Origin: Brachypodium distachyon
Taxonomy: Eukaryota > Streptophyta > Magnoliopsida > Poales > Poaceae
Length of the DNA: 64,000 nucleotides
Reading direction: 5' to 3'
NCBI RefSeq assembly: GCF_000005505.3
Contig: NC_016134.3
Location: 37,820,150 to 37,884,149 of the forward strand
Of this stretch, positions 1 through 12,520 are shown piece by piece. The notes under the pieces are model-generated. The model did not search any database. It worked only from the letters and a program-made list of their open reading frames with translations, and was not told the DNA's origin. Each line of letters opens with the position of its first letter. Within the stretch, counting starts at the first letter, position 1. Made by a program: the position numbers and the translations under genes.

Positions 1-377
1 GTTTCCCATGAGACAATCGAGGAATCAAATACACGATCTAGGTAACTGGAGCAATTACAAATTTAAGACAGATGAGCCTACAGTACGGAAATGTCTCTTC
101 CCTTGTCATCTATTCTGTTACATATTTACAGTGGTATGTTACTCATCAGGACATCAGCATTGTATTGACAGTAGTGCCAGTTAACTAAAGATATGGTTTG
201 CCTGAACTAGCATTCTGTTAATTTCAAGTTCACGTATCTACTAATGTACACGCCTGTACAAAACAATGAAAATCATAACACTGTTCACTGGAATATTTAT
301 GTCCTTTTATCTTAGACTATTATAGACTCTTAGTACCACAGGTAAAAGAAGGTCTGGAATGTTGGTTAACATAATAC

Positions 378-3350
378 CTTTTTGAAAGCATAGGGGACCC
401 GTCCTCAAATATTTCTTCCACTACATCTGGCTCAGCATATTCTCTATCTATTTTAAAGGAGACATTTGGATGTTTTCTGCGGAACATATTGTTGAGTACA
501 ACCTTCCCCTGGAACTTCCCCTGCCACTTTGTTGGAGGACTAGGAGCTAGTTTTTCTGGAGGTAGTATGTCCACCACGATGCAAGTGGTATCATCTCTTA
601 GTCCTCGAGGTAGGATCGCTTCCTTCAGATAAGAAGGAAATATATCATGAAATGAGAGAAACAAGTTCAAGTCAATTAATCAACAGAAAATAAATTAGTT
701 ACATTGACAATTCGATTGGCAGCTATATCGGAAGGGTATCCACGAGAACATTCAAGAGCCATTTCAAATGTCAAATCATCCCATACGCCATCACTTGCAA
801 TGATAATTCTACCTCCAGCATTAGATAGCTGTAAAGAAGATGGAATGTAGTTTAAATAGTGTCACACACTCTGCAGCGGTTAGACGTAAAAGCAGATACA
901 CCATGAACAATAAATGATATAGAATATTATAGAGTCTATCTCAAAGAAAAAGAAAATTTGAGGTAATATCTGCTGACAAAGTCACAGACACAATATTTGA
1001 GAAGTAAGACATATGCAGCAGAGAAGAATTTTCAAATGAGCAAAACCTTCACTTGCTTCACATGAGGAACAGCGATGATGCATTCACCGACATCCATATC
1101 TCCAATTGATCTAGATAGGCACAAGCCACCTGGCCAGCATCTTAAAGGACCAACCTGAAAAGAAAACAATAAGTTTCGGAACCAGAAAGGTTATAACAAG
1201 CAAAACAAATATACTCCCTCCAATCCATAAGAAGTGTCTTGATTATGGATCAGAGGGAGTATTAAACTAAGACTATCCAATCACAGACTGGATGGTTTCT
1301 CAAAGAAAAAAGTTTCTTGGAAAATCACATAGTGGATTAAATACACATGATAATCAAGGTAAACATGGATGGGCTTACAATAATGTAGATACCCTGAAAT
1401 AAACACAATAGTGTACGTAAGGTGAAAGTTCTCTAAAATTGAAAAAAAAGGGTTTATGAATACACTACAATTTTAGCCGCAAAAAAAACACACTACAATT
1501 TTACATACAAAGGACAGTGATAATAATATAACAAACAAATAAAAAAACCTAAAGGGTACAGCTCAAAATAGGAACTACCTTATGACTGAAAACAAGCAGC
1601 ACAAGAAATTTAGTCCGTCATATCATAAGCAAAGATATTGTTTGATAGGAAGTTAATTAACAGTGACAAGGAGTGCACTTAAAAGACAACATATGGCATA
1701 AAAAATGTGAATTGTCAGAACGGTAACATGCAACTTATACACCGCACATTTACAATGCACATGCAAACTCAAGAGCAAATCAGATTCAGAGTGAAAGAGA
1801 CGGACCTCTGGACCACCAATAACATTCAGTTTCCCAACCTTGCTTCCCCATGCAGTAACACGCTCAACCCTGTAAATGAACCTGTTATAGTTTTTAAAAA
1901 TTCTCAATAATCGTATCAGAGGCAGAACTTACTCATCTCGGTTGGAGTCAAAGCGATGATCAGCTGACAAATGGTATAGTGAACCATCGGCGGACTCTAG
2001 TATGCAGCGTGAATCACCAACTGATGCTACTGTTACAACCCACTCGTCTATTATCACAAATGTGACAGTTGTACCAGAAGTTTCAGCTGAAACAGAAAAA
2101 AGAATGTTTCAGAAAATAAAATTAAAGTAGCACTCAACTTTACAGGTGTCAAAAAAGAAATATTAAGCAAAAGCCCATAGACAATGAACTGAACAATATA
2201 TCTGATTGTGTCACATCTAATTGACCACCTGCAGTGACAACAAAAGGTCTGTACAGCTTTATGTTGTCACTAAGAACAAACAAACTGCTACCGCCCTGAT
2301 CGGAATACAGAAATTTCACATGAATTCCGAAGGAAATAGTTCAACACCTGTAATAATCAGGAAAAATTCCACGTTTAAAAGAGTACCTAAATAGTAACAG
2401 CATGTGCACTAAGCCACTAACAGTCATACGGAAGACTGAAGCGTATGCCTATTTCCTTATAAGGATTAATTACGCACTGGAAACTTATCAACAAGCTAAA
2501 GAAGGATAGGCCTGGTTTACCTAATGCTTGCAAATCTTTATCTGTCTTGACAAATGCTGCAACAAGTGCACGTGGAAGCACTGCAAGCCACTCATCCCTG
2601 CTCAAACCCGAAGGAGTAGCACGCAGGACATTGTCCAACAGATTCTTCTTTGTGTATGTGGCCGCTCCAGATCCGTTGTGCCCATCAAATAGCTATCAAC
2701 AAAACACAGTGATCACTGATCAATCAACAGAAACAAACAACTCCCCGTTAAAATACAGCCAGTCAGACACTAAATAAATCAAATGATAGCACTGCTCAAC
2801 GTGAAGATCAAATTAAGATTTAAGACACGATCACTATGTGTAAACCCAAACTAGCCTTTATCATCATTGGGATCAAAGGTACATTTCCTACTTTCTTAGA
2901 ATAAGATACACTATTTCATACGCAGCGCTGCGGGGTTACAAACTTGCGACATGAACTGACCACATGCAGAGAAGAACAAGAAATCGTAACAAAAAAAGAC
3001 AGAGCAACTCTGCCAAAACGCAACAGAGAAAAGTTGCAGGACGCCCATCGTCCACAGGACTGGACTCCATGTCTCCGAAGCAAGATTCTGGGGAGGTATT
3101 CTAGGATCTTGTAGACATGCATAGGGGGGCAATGCCGTACCGCGAAGACGGAGAAGGAGGTGGACGGGTCGCCGGCGACCCGCTGCCCAGCCTCAGAGAG
3201 GAGCAGGGTGAAGTCCTCGCCCTTGCGGCTGCGGGTGGCCTCCCCGCACAGCACGTCCGGCCGCTCCATCCGCTCGCTCGTCACCTCCCGCCGCAGCAGC
3301 ACGCCGAGCGGCACCGTCATCGCCGCCCCAGCCTCCGCCGCCATCGCCAT
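378..3350 (-). CDS. Protein phosphatase 2C (PPM family), 3' end beyond window
   Basis: This gene encodes a Mg2+/Mn2+-dependent serine/threonine phosphatase of the plant PP2C family. Exons read on the minus strand are 3350-3141, 2692-2521, 2086-1933, 1869-1806, 1154-1047, 828-703 and 622-378. All have GT-AG borders and join in one open frame of about 359 codons. The start at 3350 (MAMAAEAGAAM) follows a GC-rich leader. The family motifs occur in order: RKGEDF, FDGHNGSG, VASVGDSR, LSADHRFD, LSRSIGDMDVG, ASDGVWDD and RDDTTCIVVDI. The four metal-binding aspartates expected of the family are therefore present. The last exon seen ends at MLSKR with a donor site, so the C-terminal exons lie left of position 1 or are unrecognised in 1-377. 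The protein looks intact. Which PP2C clade it belongs to, and its substrate, cannot be told from this sequence. Confidence 0.92.
1214..1259. repeat. Very short Stowaway-like MITE in PP2C intron
   Basis: A 46-bp foldback begins CTCCCTCCAATCCATAA and ends with TTATGGATCAGAGGGAG. It is flanked on both sides by TA, the Stowaway target duplication. It lies inside a PP2C intron and is probably an internally deleted copy. Confidence 0.7.
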
Positions 3351-3865
3351 GTCGATCACACCCCGCCTCCCAAAACCCCCTCGACTCTCAAGCCGATTGA
3401 GGACCAGGCTCGCCCAGCCGCTAACCAACTCCCCACAACGCTTCACGCCGGAACGGAGAGAGAGAGAGAGAAAAAAAGGAAACAAAAATCCACGCGGAAT
3501 CGAGTGGCGATCGTGGACGCCACGCGGGACGTGAGCGAGACGCGATTGACTCGGAGGAGGAGGAGGAGGAGGAGGAGAAGATTTGGGGGAGCGGAGGAGA
3601 GAGCGAGCGCTGGGGCTCGGGCGTTCAGGTTTTATCGGAGCTACAGAAAACGAACGAACGCGCAAATGCGGTTCTGATTTGATCCGATCTCTCTCTCTCT
3701 CTGTGTTGCGTGGTGTTGTTGTTGGCTGTTCGTCCAGGTGGTGTTTCGGGACGGGGGTTCTCGTGTTTGACAGGTGGGGGCGACGGCGGCCGCGGCGGCG
3801 TCTGAGAACCCGAGAGGAGGAGGCCGGCCGAGCCGGCCGATGCTGTCACGCACGGTGGCGTGCGT
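3351..3865 (-). promoter_or_regulatory. PP2C 5' leader and proximal promoter region with microsatellites
   Basis: This GC-rich stretch lies directly upstream of the PP2C start codon. It holds a GA run near 3456-3472, a GGA trinucleotide run near 3552-3578 and a CT run near 3687-3703; such tracts are common in grass 5' leaders. Several long open frames on both strands are low-complexity by-products of the trinucleotide and GC bias. No clear TATA box was recognised. Confidence 0.5.
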
Positions 3866-4732
3866 TTTGAGTTTGACGGGGTCAGTCAGGTGCACGCCAG
3901 CACGTGCGGAGCGGCGCCGGCGAAACAGGAAGTGGTGGCCAGCGTGGTGTTTTTAACTGAAACCGGTGTATTTTTCTGGTAACATAGGTCGAGTTGGGTT
4001 TTTAAGCAAAAGTCCCAGTTAGATTTGGCGTACCCTAGTACTAGTAACATATTCTTTCTTCTTTAAAAAGACGTTTAGGCCCATCAGGACACACGGTGAC
4101 ACGGATTGCATTGCAGAGAGGCGACTTTCAATGCGCGCTGCGGATGCGTGTCACCCGATCCCAGTCTGCATTCCGTGGTGTACCAGGAGAGTACTAATAA
4201 GTTCAATCATAAATTGAACTAGTATCGTGATTTAACTATGCTTTTCGTAAAGCTCTCTTCAATGAGCTATTAAATGGTTTTATTGAATGCTGTGAGAAAG
4301 TTGGCAAACTGTGTCTAACTATATCGGGGATTTATTAAGTCGAGAGGCGATTGAAGGCTTCAAGCCGATAACAAGCTCCACGAGAAAAGATGAAGCATGC
4401 AATTATGTCAGCGGCACACATGCTTGTTGTCCAGGATAGTAAATTGGAACTAACTTACATGGTTGAACGAAAATAGCTAGTTTAAAATTGTTTTCTACCT
4501 AACTCCAAAGTCCAAACACAATGTATGTGCAAACCGCTGTAAACACACCGGATCCTTAGGCTTGACGTGGCTTTTGATTTTTGCTTATAATAAGCGCACA
4601 TGCTAGCTTTAATTTTCTGTTTATACGAGCATCTAACAATATCAACTCAAAAGCCAAAACTTTCGTTTTTGGTTTATAAGCCAAACGTTAAAAAATACCC
4701 ATTTATCAGACAACGCTGAAAGTAGTACTTCC
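3866..4732. other. Intergenic spacer, no gene seen
   Basis: No open frame with recognisable protein motifs is present, and no complete transposon with paired ends was found. The stretch shifts from GC-rich near the PP2C gene to AT-rich. Confidence 0.5.
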
Positions 4733-4922
4733 TCAGTTTACAAATATAAGATGTTCTTACTTTGTCGTAAGTCAGAAATTTTGACCAAATTTGTAAAAAC
4801 TCTACTTCCTCTGTCCAACAAAGGATGTCTCAACTTTAACAAAATTTGAAGATGGAAGGAGTACAAAAATTTGTAAGTCTATAAGTTACTTTGACTAGCA
4901 ATGTTTCCGTGCGTTGCTACGG
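4733..4922. repeat. Degenerate MITE pair plus a conserved terminal motif
   Basis: Two diverged Stowaway-like ends (TACTTCCTCAGTTTACAAAT and TACTTCCTCTGTCCAACAAA) sit close together, with a closing GGAAGGAGTA near 4855. Directly after them, near 4892-4922, is GACTAGC followed by CCGTGCGTTGCTACGG. That motif recurs near 6371-6390 and, inverted, near 58990-59015. Confidence 0.5.
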
Positions 4923-5640
4923 AACAACAAAATAAAAAGATACGCTCAAGATATATCTACTTTCTAAGAAGACAACAATGCATTCTTTCCGAAATTTATA
5001 TAACACCACATAGTCAAAAAAAAAATTTGACTGAAATGCTCGGCTATGTAGGATCCCACACTTAAGTTAAACTTTAACCGATTGCAACATTGAGGAGATA
5101 ATTTCCCACCCCCGCGTTGCCACGAACAATAAAATACATGATCTAGGCCGATGGTTGAGAAGTTTAATAATTTTCAAAAAAAGAAAAGGCTTGGGGCTTG
5201 GGGGGGGGGGGGGAGGTTGTGGCCTCGTTTGGCTTAGGCCCAAAAGAGGGAGGGAGTGGCCTAAGGTCTTTAGGGTTTTGGGGAGGCAGTGGGCCTTGGA
5301 GGGTGCCCCATGTACGAGGACACGAGAGTTCCTTCCGTTCTGGAGAAACAATGGTAGCGGCGGCTCTACTGGCTGCTGCTCGCCAGCGATAGAGGGAGGA
5401 GGAGGTGGCGCCGAAGTGGCGGTGATGGTGGGTGACCCTGGTTTCGAGGCCGCGCGGTACGGCGATGGAGGTCGGCGGCAGCGTCTTCCGACGTGGAGGC
5501 TGTGGCGCGGTTGGGATCGTCCGCGGAGGTGGTGGCAGAGTAGACATCGTCGTCATGGCGGTGCTGCAGGTGGGAAACAGGGAGCCGTTGTGACACACTG
5601 GCCTTCGGCTTAATAGGATTGATAGAATACTCATATCAAC

Positions 5641-5745
5641 AAGGTATACCATCTTTTCCGAGAGCCCATCCGAAAGGAATCTCAAAGTTAAGCGTGCTTG
5701 GCCGAGAGCAATTTGAGGATGGGTGACCGACCGGGAAGTTTCTCC
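5641..5745 (+). repeat. 5S rRNA-derived repeat (SINE3-like or 5S pseudogene)
   Basis: The stretch resembles the 3' two thirds of plant 5S rRNA. It retains AAGTTAAGCGTGCTTGG, which matches the internal box A, followed by GAGAGCA and GGATGGGTGACC, which match the intermediate element and box C. The order and spacing are those of a 5S gene, but the 5' end is diverged and the 3' stem is replaced by unrelated sequence, so this is not a functional 5S gene. The surrounding 5620-5850 sequence is probably part of the same dispersed repeat. Conserved internal promoter boxes are consistent with an origin by RNA polymerase III transcription. Confidence 0.7.
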
Positions 5746-6002
5746 CGGGAGCGCATGAGTGAGCACAAAGTGCGTTGGAAAGACATGTGTTGATCTGTGG
5801 GGCCAGTCTTGAAGGCTAGAGAGCTGCTAGGAGTGACGCTAGAGCGTTACAGCCGTAGGGGTCCGATGGCTCGCCAGAGTGAGGTTCGGGTGGCTTCCCT
5901 CATGCGCCACGATCAATAGAGGGAGACGGCGCAAGAGGAGGAGCCGAAGTGAACAACGACGATGACAGCGACCCGCAATGGCCGAGCGCCGGCGGGTATG
6001 GC

Positions 6003-6230
6003 GGGCTGGGCCCATCGGGTTACACGGCGGGGGTGGCAGTGCTCGTGAGCTTGCTGGTCATCGTCGTTGTTGGGGGCTACGTAGGGAGGGATGGGCATGT
6101 CGCGTTGCAAGGAGCTGACGGGCTGGGCCCATCGGGTTACACGGCGGGGGTGGCCGTCCTTGTGAGCTTGCTGGTCATCGTCGACGACTGGGGGAGATGG
6201 CTCGGATGCGGGAGGCCTTTTTGTTTGCAG
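6003..6230. repeat. Tandem duplication, period 117 bp
   Basis: GGGCTGGGCCCATCGGGTTA begins at 6003 and again at 6120. The following sequence (ACACGGCGGGGGTGGC through GAGCTTGCTGGTCATCGTCG) is nearly identical in both copies. The open frame across it is a by-product of the duplication; no known protein motif is seen. Confidence 0.8.
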
Positions 6231-6520
6231 GGATTGACAACAACTAAGTGAAACATTTTTTTTCTTGCAGGAGTGGCATATCCCTCTTAATTTTGATGAA
6301 AAGACCTACTGCGATGTCCGTACCATCACCACCAACTCTAATTTAATATATTGGTATTGACTAGCAGGTGTGCCCGCGCGTTGCTACGGATCAATAAAAT
6401 CACAAACTATTTATTTTTGTTTTCTGTGTAGGCAACTCATGGCGCCGTTGAGGTCGGCATGCGGGTGTGGTGGCGTCGGTTGTAAGACGGATTAGGAGAA
6501 ATCGTGAAAAAAACTGAAGT

Positions 6521-6660
6521 AAAAGAAAATAACAGGCAGTCGCATATTGGTTGTAATTTTAACTGGAGGAAAAGAAAATAACGGGCAGTGGCATATTGGT
6601 TGTAATTTTAACTGGAGGAAAAGAAAATATCGGGCAGTGGCATATTGGTTGTAATTTAAC
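6521..6660. repeat. Short tandem repeat, three copies, period 49 bp
   Basis: AAAAGAAAAT begins at 6521, 6570 and 6619. Each copy is followed by a (C/G)GGCAGT.GCATATTGGTTGTAATTT segment. The copies differ by only a few bases. The array sits just downstream of the conserved CGCGTTGCTACGG motif near 6371-6390. Confidence 0.85.
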
Positions 6661-7871
6661 GAAATTAACCTACGGCGGCGACCGTACCATCACCACCAAC
6701 TCCAAATTAATATAGTGGTATAGATAAGTCCACCGTTGTCCTCGTTTGGGTCCTTCGCGAAAAAGAAAGTTCCTCCACCATCGCGCGTCGCCCTTCCCAA
6801 AAAAAAACTCCACCATCGCCCTCGTCCGAGTCGTCCCCATAGCCGGGCCCGCGGCCCAAGGCCCCGCCAATCCCCTCCAAAACGATCGGTCAGTTTGGAA
6901 CGCAGGAATATAAAACATGGAAAGAAGAAAACACAGGAGTATGGTGGAGTGTAAATTGAAAACAAAGAAATGAGCAAAGAGAACGTAAACCTTTGGTGTG
7001 GGCTAATGTTTTGTTTCCTTTGGAAAGCATTAGAAACCTTCCCCTTTCTAGAAGACTGACATTGTTACTTCCTTAGTTCCAAACACCCCTAAGGCCTCGT
7101 TCGTTTTCAGTTTTCCCTGCCGGGATTAGAGGAGATTGAAGGGAAAATGATCTACAAATCTAGTAATTCCCGTTGATCTCCACCGGGCTGGGTGTAACCG
7201 AACTGTACCTAAGGGTTTTGTCGATTTGGAGGTTTTTCACATGAAAATCAAAGGATTCCATAGGAAAGTTTACTGCAGCTGCATTCTGTTTGTATGAAAC
7301 AAGCAAGATGATTTTTAGGAATACAATTGATTTACTTTGTTTTTGGAGGAAGTTGAACATGAAATTCAAGCTTTTTTATTGCGTAGAAATGAGACAAGAT
7401 GATTCCTTAGGTTGGCAACTTTATCCTATCCTAATTCCGTATCCTTCATTTTTTCTATAGGACATCAAACCTCCACAATTTATTCAGTATTTTTTCGTTC
7501 CAAACATTAGTTGTCACGCACTGTGGATACAAGAACTGGATGAACCCTGACCAAATTCGAGAACATAATCGATGGAGTTGAACTGATGAAGCTCATGGCC
7601 AGCGCGTCCACTGCTTGGGCGGAGCCGCAGAGGCAATCCCATCGATCACCACCGCTACACCCGCTCGCTCTCACATGCAATCTCTCCACCACTACCCCAC
7701 CCTACATAGGAGCCCAGCCCAGACAAGCCTGGGGGTGGTTCGTGCCTCCGTGGTCACCCGAGACAGGCCAAAACCCCGAAACCCCCGTTCCTCCCTTGCC
7801 GCCTCGTCTTCTTCCGCGTCCTCGCGAGATTATCGGGCCATGGCGCCACCCAACGAACACCGTTCATCCGC
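6661..7871. other. Repeat-rich spacer upstream of ankyrin remnant
   Basis: No coding gene is recognised. The part near 7095-7460 (opening GGCCTCGTTCGTTTTCAG) looks like a decayed Tourist-type DNA element, but matching inverted ends could not be paired. The region near 7560-7871 is GC-rich and is probably the old 5' leader of the ankyrin-repeat gene. Confidence 0.4.
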
Positions 7872-9590
7872 ATGCCCAGCGAGAGGAGCGGTACGTCGAG
7901 CCTTCAATTTCCTCCTGCATTTCTCTCTCCATCTCTTTGCGTCTCTAATGGGGATCTCTCTCCAACACCCTTCGCCTATCGCTTTGTGTGTGCAGTTGAG
8001 GGCGCTCTCATTATGGCAGCCTTCAGGGGCAACGTCGGCCGTCTCAAAGGTATCCTTCTCCTTTTTGTATGCATGCTGCTGTGCTTTTCCTCACTGTTGC
8101 GAGTCCGTCGTATTTCCGGTTAGGTTTTTGCCAACTATGATGATCAAGTTTCTGGTAGCACTAGATTCTCCGTGTCGTGCGTATGTGTTCATGTGTCATA
8201 CTAGATGGATGGTATTATTGTTGCGTTAGCAATGTAAAATTCTGGATTGTTCCTAGACAGCCTAGGATCCCAGGTTAGCACAAATCATTTTGGTTTTCTC
8301 AAAAATAAAAATAAACACGTTTGTTTGGTATGATGTTGAGTTCTTATAACTATTACTATTGTCTACACTTTGTTTGTCAAGGTTTAAGTCGTCAATTTTG
8401 ACACTCATGTTGTAATTGCGGATTTGTGAGTAAGTTATCCGAGTCTTTTCCTGCATGCAGTGTTCACCGTGTTCTGTACCATTTATAATTCCACACACAA
8501 GCTACAAAATCTGATGATATAATGCGCGATGGCCTTGCAACTGTTAGATTTATCTGGAAATTAGCTATAAATATCGGGGTTTCTTGGACTGTCTAAAGCG
8601 GTGTAGGATCCAATTTTTTTTTAGAAGAGTACATGATCCCAATCGATGCATTTCTTTAAGACGTGTCTTTGCAGTGGGTAAATGTGATGACTTTGCGGTT
8701 CCATTCTTTGTCTCTCTCAAAAGAAAAATTGCATTCAAGTCTTTGCACTCTGTGTCCAGCAAGTCATTCATCGGTTCCCTTACCTAGTGAGGTTCATTTG
8801 CCATCCATATCTTTTGGTTTTCTAGTTAGTTGATTAGTTATTTGCTTCCTCACTATGGTGATGTTTTGTTGTTTACTGTTGGAGAAAGCTATTGCAAGGA
8901 CTTTTGACGATCCAGCTGTGATTTTATCTATCAATGCGGATGGAATTGGTCTGCTGGACTTGGTGGAGGAACTCCGGGCAGATGTGAATGCCTCTGGGTG
9001 GGAAGGTCATTATCTAACTCTTGTCCTTCTTCTGGAAATTGGTCGATTTTATGTCTATGTTTGGCAGTATGGGTATGCAAACTTTTCTTGTTGTGCTTTC
9101 TATTGTAGGTGTGACACCGTTCATGAACTCTGCTCAGTCTGGCCATGTTTCTAATGTCAAGTATGTCCTTGTTCGTGGCGGTGATCTAATGAAAGCAGAT
9201 GACAACTGATGCACAACTCTTCACCATGCCGTCGTGGCAGGTTGCTCCTGCGCCCCGCCCCCAAAACACGCATGTGCCACGACCAGTCACATTTATTTTG
9301 TTTGCAATACCAACCATTAGGTGTGGTAAGGTGCATGACACTATGACTATGGGCACTGCAGTACAAAAGTAATACTATAGATTGAAGCGAAAGTACACTA
9401 TGCTTGTTGTTCTTGATTTGATCCAATAGATATACTTTCTCATATATAAATGGTCAATGTTTTTTTTGAGGAATGTAAATGGTCAATGTTGGGTGTGTTA
9501 CCTTCATTGTTACATATGCAGCAGTGTGTGCTGCGATGTCATCCGGTACGGCAGTCCAACAATTTGCACCACGAAGCATGCAGCCTAGTA

Positions 9591-9812
9591 CTCCCTTCGT
9601 TCCTAAATATAAGCTCTAGGTTTGTCCTAAATCAAACTTCTTAAAGTTTGACCAATCTTATAGAAAAATATACCAGCATCTGGAATATCAAATAAGTATA
9701 TTATGAAAATATATATCATGATTGATCTAATAAAACTAATTTGAAGTTGTAGATGTTGGTAGATTTTTTCTATAAATTTGGTCAAAGTTTTTACATTTAA
9801 GAGCAGAGGGAG
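9591..9812. mobile_element. Stowaway MITE
   Basis: The element opens with CTCCCTTCGTTCCTAAATAT and closes with AGCAGAGGGAG. It has a TA at each flank and an AT-rich middle with complementary arms (TTTGTCCTAAATCAAACTTC against GGTCAAAGTTTTTACATTTA). This is the classic grass Stowaway form. It lies inside the ankyrin-gene remnant. Confidence 0.8.
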
Positions 9813-9849
9813 TACAAAATTAAATCAATTGTTTGTGTATGTCCTCCTT

Positions 9850-10760
9850 GAAAGATCGGTATGGTCGACTAGAGAGGGGGGGTGAATAGGAGATACAAAT
9901 TTTAGCTTTTCTTTTTCTGGAAAGATACAAACACTTAATCCTAGGGCTTTCTAGATTCTCTAAACTGAATGCAACCCTAGAATGAAATGCAATAACCGAA
10001 GCAACAATAGATAGCAAGAATGTAAAGGAGAAATGATACCACACTTGGAGACGAAGATTTCACCGGAGTTCCACATATTGGGATCGATGTACGTCTCCGT
10101 TTGGAGGAGTGCTCTACCACAAAGGTAGAGACGCCACAAAGGCTCACTCTATTCTCCAACTCACCACACCACAAAGGTAGGATGAGCTCTCACAACACTA
10201 CAAAGGTGAGGTGAGTTCCACTAATAGCTTCCTTGAGTGCGAACGCCGAACCCTTACAAACTTGACCGGGGCAAACTCCACAACTCAATTGGAGACTCCC
10301 AATTCAAGCCCCGAGCTCCTCACACACCAAGGGAGAGTTCGAGGTGACCGCTTCCGTCTAGGGTTCCCAACAACACAAGAGAAACGAAATCCACAAAGAA
10401 AACAAGGGGAATCAACTTTTTGACTTGGTGAAACCCTAGAACAAGATCTTCTCTTCCAATCCTCAAAGAATCAAGAGTTATGAGTGGCTAGGGAGGGAGA
10501 TCTTGAAGATTTAAGCTTGAGGTGTTCTTGAAGTGAGTGGGGCTGTTCTTGGCTGCTTACTCGGTCACATGGCTCGTTGGGGACGAAGGGGTATATAAGT
10601 GGGTTCCCAAAAATCGAGCCGTTAAGCACAGGTCGGGGTAGGACGGAACTTCCGCTGAATAGTCGGAACTTTCGGCTGACCGGAAGTTCCGAATATTCAC
10701 CGGAAGTTCCGCAAATTCCCCCGGGACTAACAGAGAGCACCTGTGATGCCAGAAACACCC
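9850..10760. mobile_element. Unclassified grass dispersed repeat
   Basis: The block opens near ATCGGTATGGTCGACTAGAG. It carries many CACAAAGGT-type repeats (10110-10210) and self-complementary CGGAAGTTCCG segments near 10630-10710. I recall the opening motif from many cereal genomic sequences but could not pair its ends or find transposase or reverse-transcriptase motifs. It interrupts the ankyrin remnant. Class and exact borders are uncertain. Confidence 0.4.
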
Positions 10761-11479
10761 TCAGAAAAATGTTTTCTTCTCACATTTTTTTGGGTAGGCT
10801 TTTTATTGGGTGCAATTTGCTGTAGTTGTGTACGTGAAATTGATTCACCCATTACCTTCCCTTGTGGATCCCCTCTTAATAGTACGGATGTCTACGACTC
10901 AAATCAACCGAAAAAGCCGCTAAACACCACTACGCTTCTTTCCTTTTTGAGGGTCCACAATTCATCTTGTGTCGAGTTCTTTATAAAACCTGAAATGCTT
11001 AGCACAAAATTAGATAACAAAACTCGTTGTCATCACCACCAAAACTACTTAGGAGAGAAATGCCCTTTCACTCCCTTCTATATGCATGCATGCATATCAT
11101 TACAAATTAGTGATATCAGCAAGATTCCCACCATCATATAAATTGAAAATATTTTTTGGCAATCCGTTTTCACTGTTACGTTTTTTGTGACAAGGGCTTC
11201 AAAACTAGATCTCATGTTGGTATGTTTTGATGATCTTATTTTTTTTTGCATCAATAGTTACTAGATTCTAATAAATGGGCTGTCATGTTATTAGTGATGG
11301 ATTGTAATGTTATAACCAGTGTATTACCAGGCTATCGAATTTCGTCTCTACACTTTTCAGAGCGTAACAATACTCAAATGGGGCTTGATAAATCGTTAGT
11401 ATTACAGTCTCAGGGCTAGCATGACAATGCGAAGATGCCTAATGTTGTTGTTATTCTCGACAACAATTAGAGTAAGGGG

Positions 11480-12354
11480 TGTCAATGCTCGATGGCACAA
11501 GTGCGGGTATAAAAGTAGGGCGTGTACGCCGGCCTTATAGCGAAGGTCGCCGTACACTTGGACAAGTTGACACGTCGATATTTTTTGAATAGTTTCGATC
11601 GACCCTGCGGGTGCGACTTAATCCTATGTTAGGAAAGGCTTCGAGGGGGTTGTTAGCCAAGGGCTTGGGCCGAGCGGATCTTTCCAAGACACCTTTTGGC
11701 GAGAGGTTCGTCGGGGCCGCCTCGTACTTGGACCGAATGCGTCTTTCCAAGTATCGAGGTTAGGATACCCTCGGAACTCTAACCCAACCCCTTCTCCTTC
11801 GAGCCCGTGCCAACCAAGGTTAGCTCAGAGCCTCGAAACTAGAGTCCCCTGAAGGCTTCCTCGAGGCCGATCGACTTTCAGTCGAGAGCGGCGCGCGAGA
11901 GCGAACCTTAGAAGGGGCACTCTAGCCCTCTCCCCTTGAGTTTATTCAAGTGAGAGTGAATGGTGCATGCCCGCATGGGGGTATTTATAGCCTAGGGGTC
12001 CATGACAAAAGATCATAGCTACCCTTGAGGGAGAGAGAAAAGTGGGGGCAAAATGGTAAAAGTAGCTCCTTTGGTCCATATCTTTTGTGTGCACCATGAG
12101 GGGGAAGTGAGGGATGGTCCATGCTCCACCATGGACCAAAAGCCCCATCGCACACCTTTCTTGCCCCCTACTCTAACTCATTTGACCCTTTGACCATGGC
12201 ATGAGAGACTTGACTTGTTGATTTGTCTTCCTTGCCACGTATGATTGACCGCGCCACGTGGGCGTCTTGACTCGTGCTTGGGAAACGTTGACTTGGTCGT
12301 CGCCACGTAGGATTTAAGGCCCGGCCCATATAAGGATTTTATTTTTCTACAACA
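11480..12354. mobile_element. Candidate solo LTR
   Basis: The block begins TGTCAATGCTCGATGGCACA and ends TTTTCTACAACA, so it has TG...CA ends. It contains a TATTTATAG box near 11980 and no coding frame. Composition and length (875 bp) fit a long LTR left by recombination. No convincing 5-bp target duplication was found, so the call is tentative. Confidence 0.4.
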
Positions 12355-12520
12355 CCTAATAACAGATGAGACAATATCCACTAATTTTTGAGGCAAAGAC
12401 GGTAGGGGAAACCCCTAAATTATATTGTGAGCAACAAGATTTGAACCCTGGTGGGTGAAATCATGCACCCACAACTCCACGTCTCCACCACCACACCAAG
12501 AGATGTTTCACGACACTATC
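12355..12520 (-). repeat. SINE-like block with RNA polymerase III boxes
   Basis: On the minus strand, GGTGTGGTGG is followed by AGGGTTCAAATC, which resemble tRNA-type box A and box B in the right order. This suggests a tRNA-derived SINE fragment. No tail or target duplication was identified. Confidence 0.35.

Noticed and set aside
3117..3677. Long overlapping open frames on both strands in the PP2C leader
   Set aside because: They arise from GC-rich sequence and GGA and GA runs. The PP2C exon on the minus strand explains the coding part.
5641..5745. Functional 5S rRNA gene
   Set aside because: The 5' end and 3' stem are missing or changed and there is no T-run terminator at the expected place.
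5164..5766. A 200-codon minus-strand open frame
   Set aside because: It runs through a poly-G tract and antisense to the 5S-derived repeat, is low in complexity and has no known motif.
11480..12354. Complete LTR retrotransposon
   Set aside because: Only one LTR-like block is present, with no internal coding region and no matching second LTR nearby.
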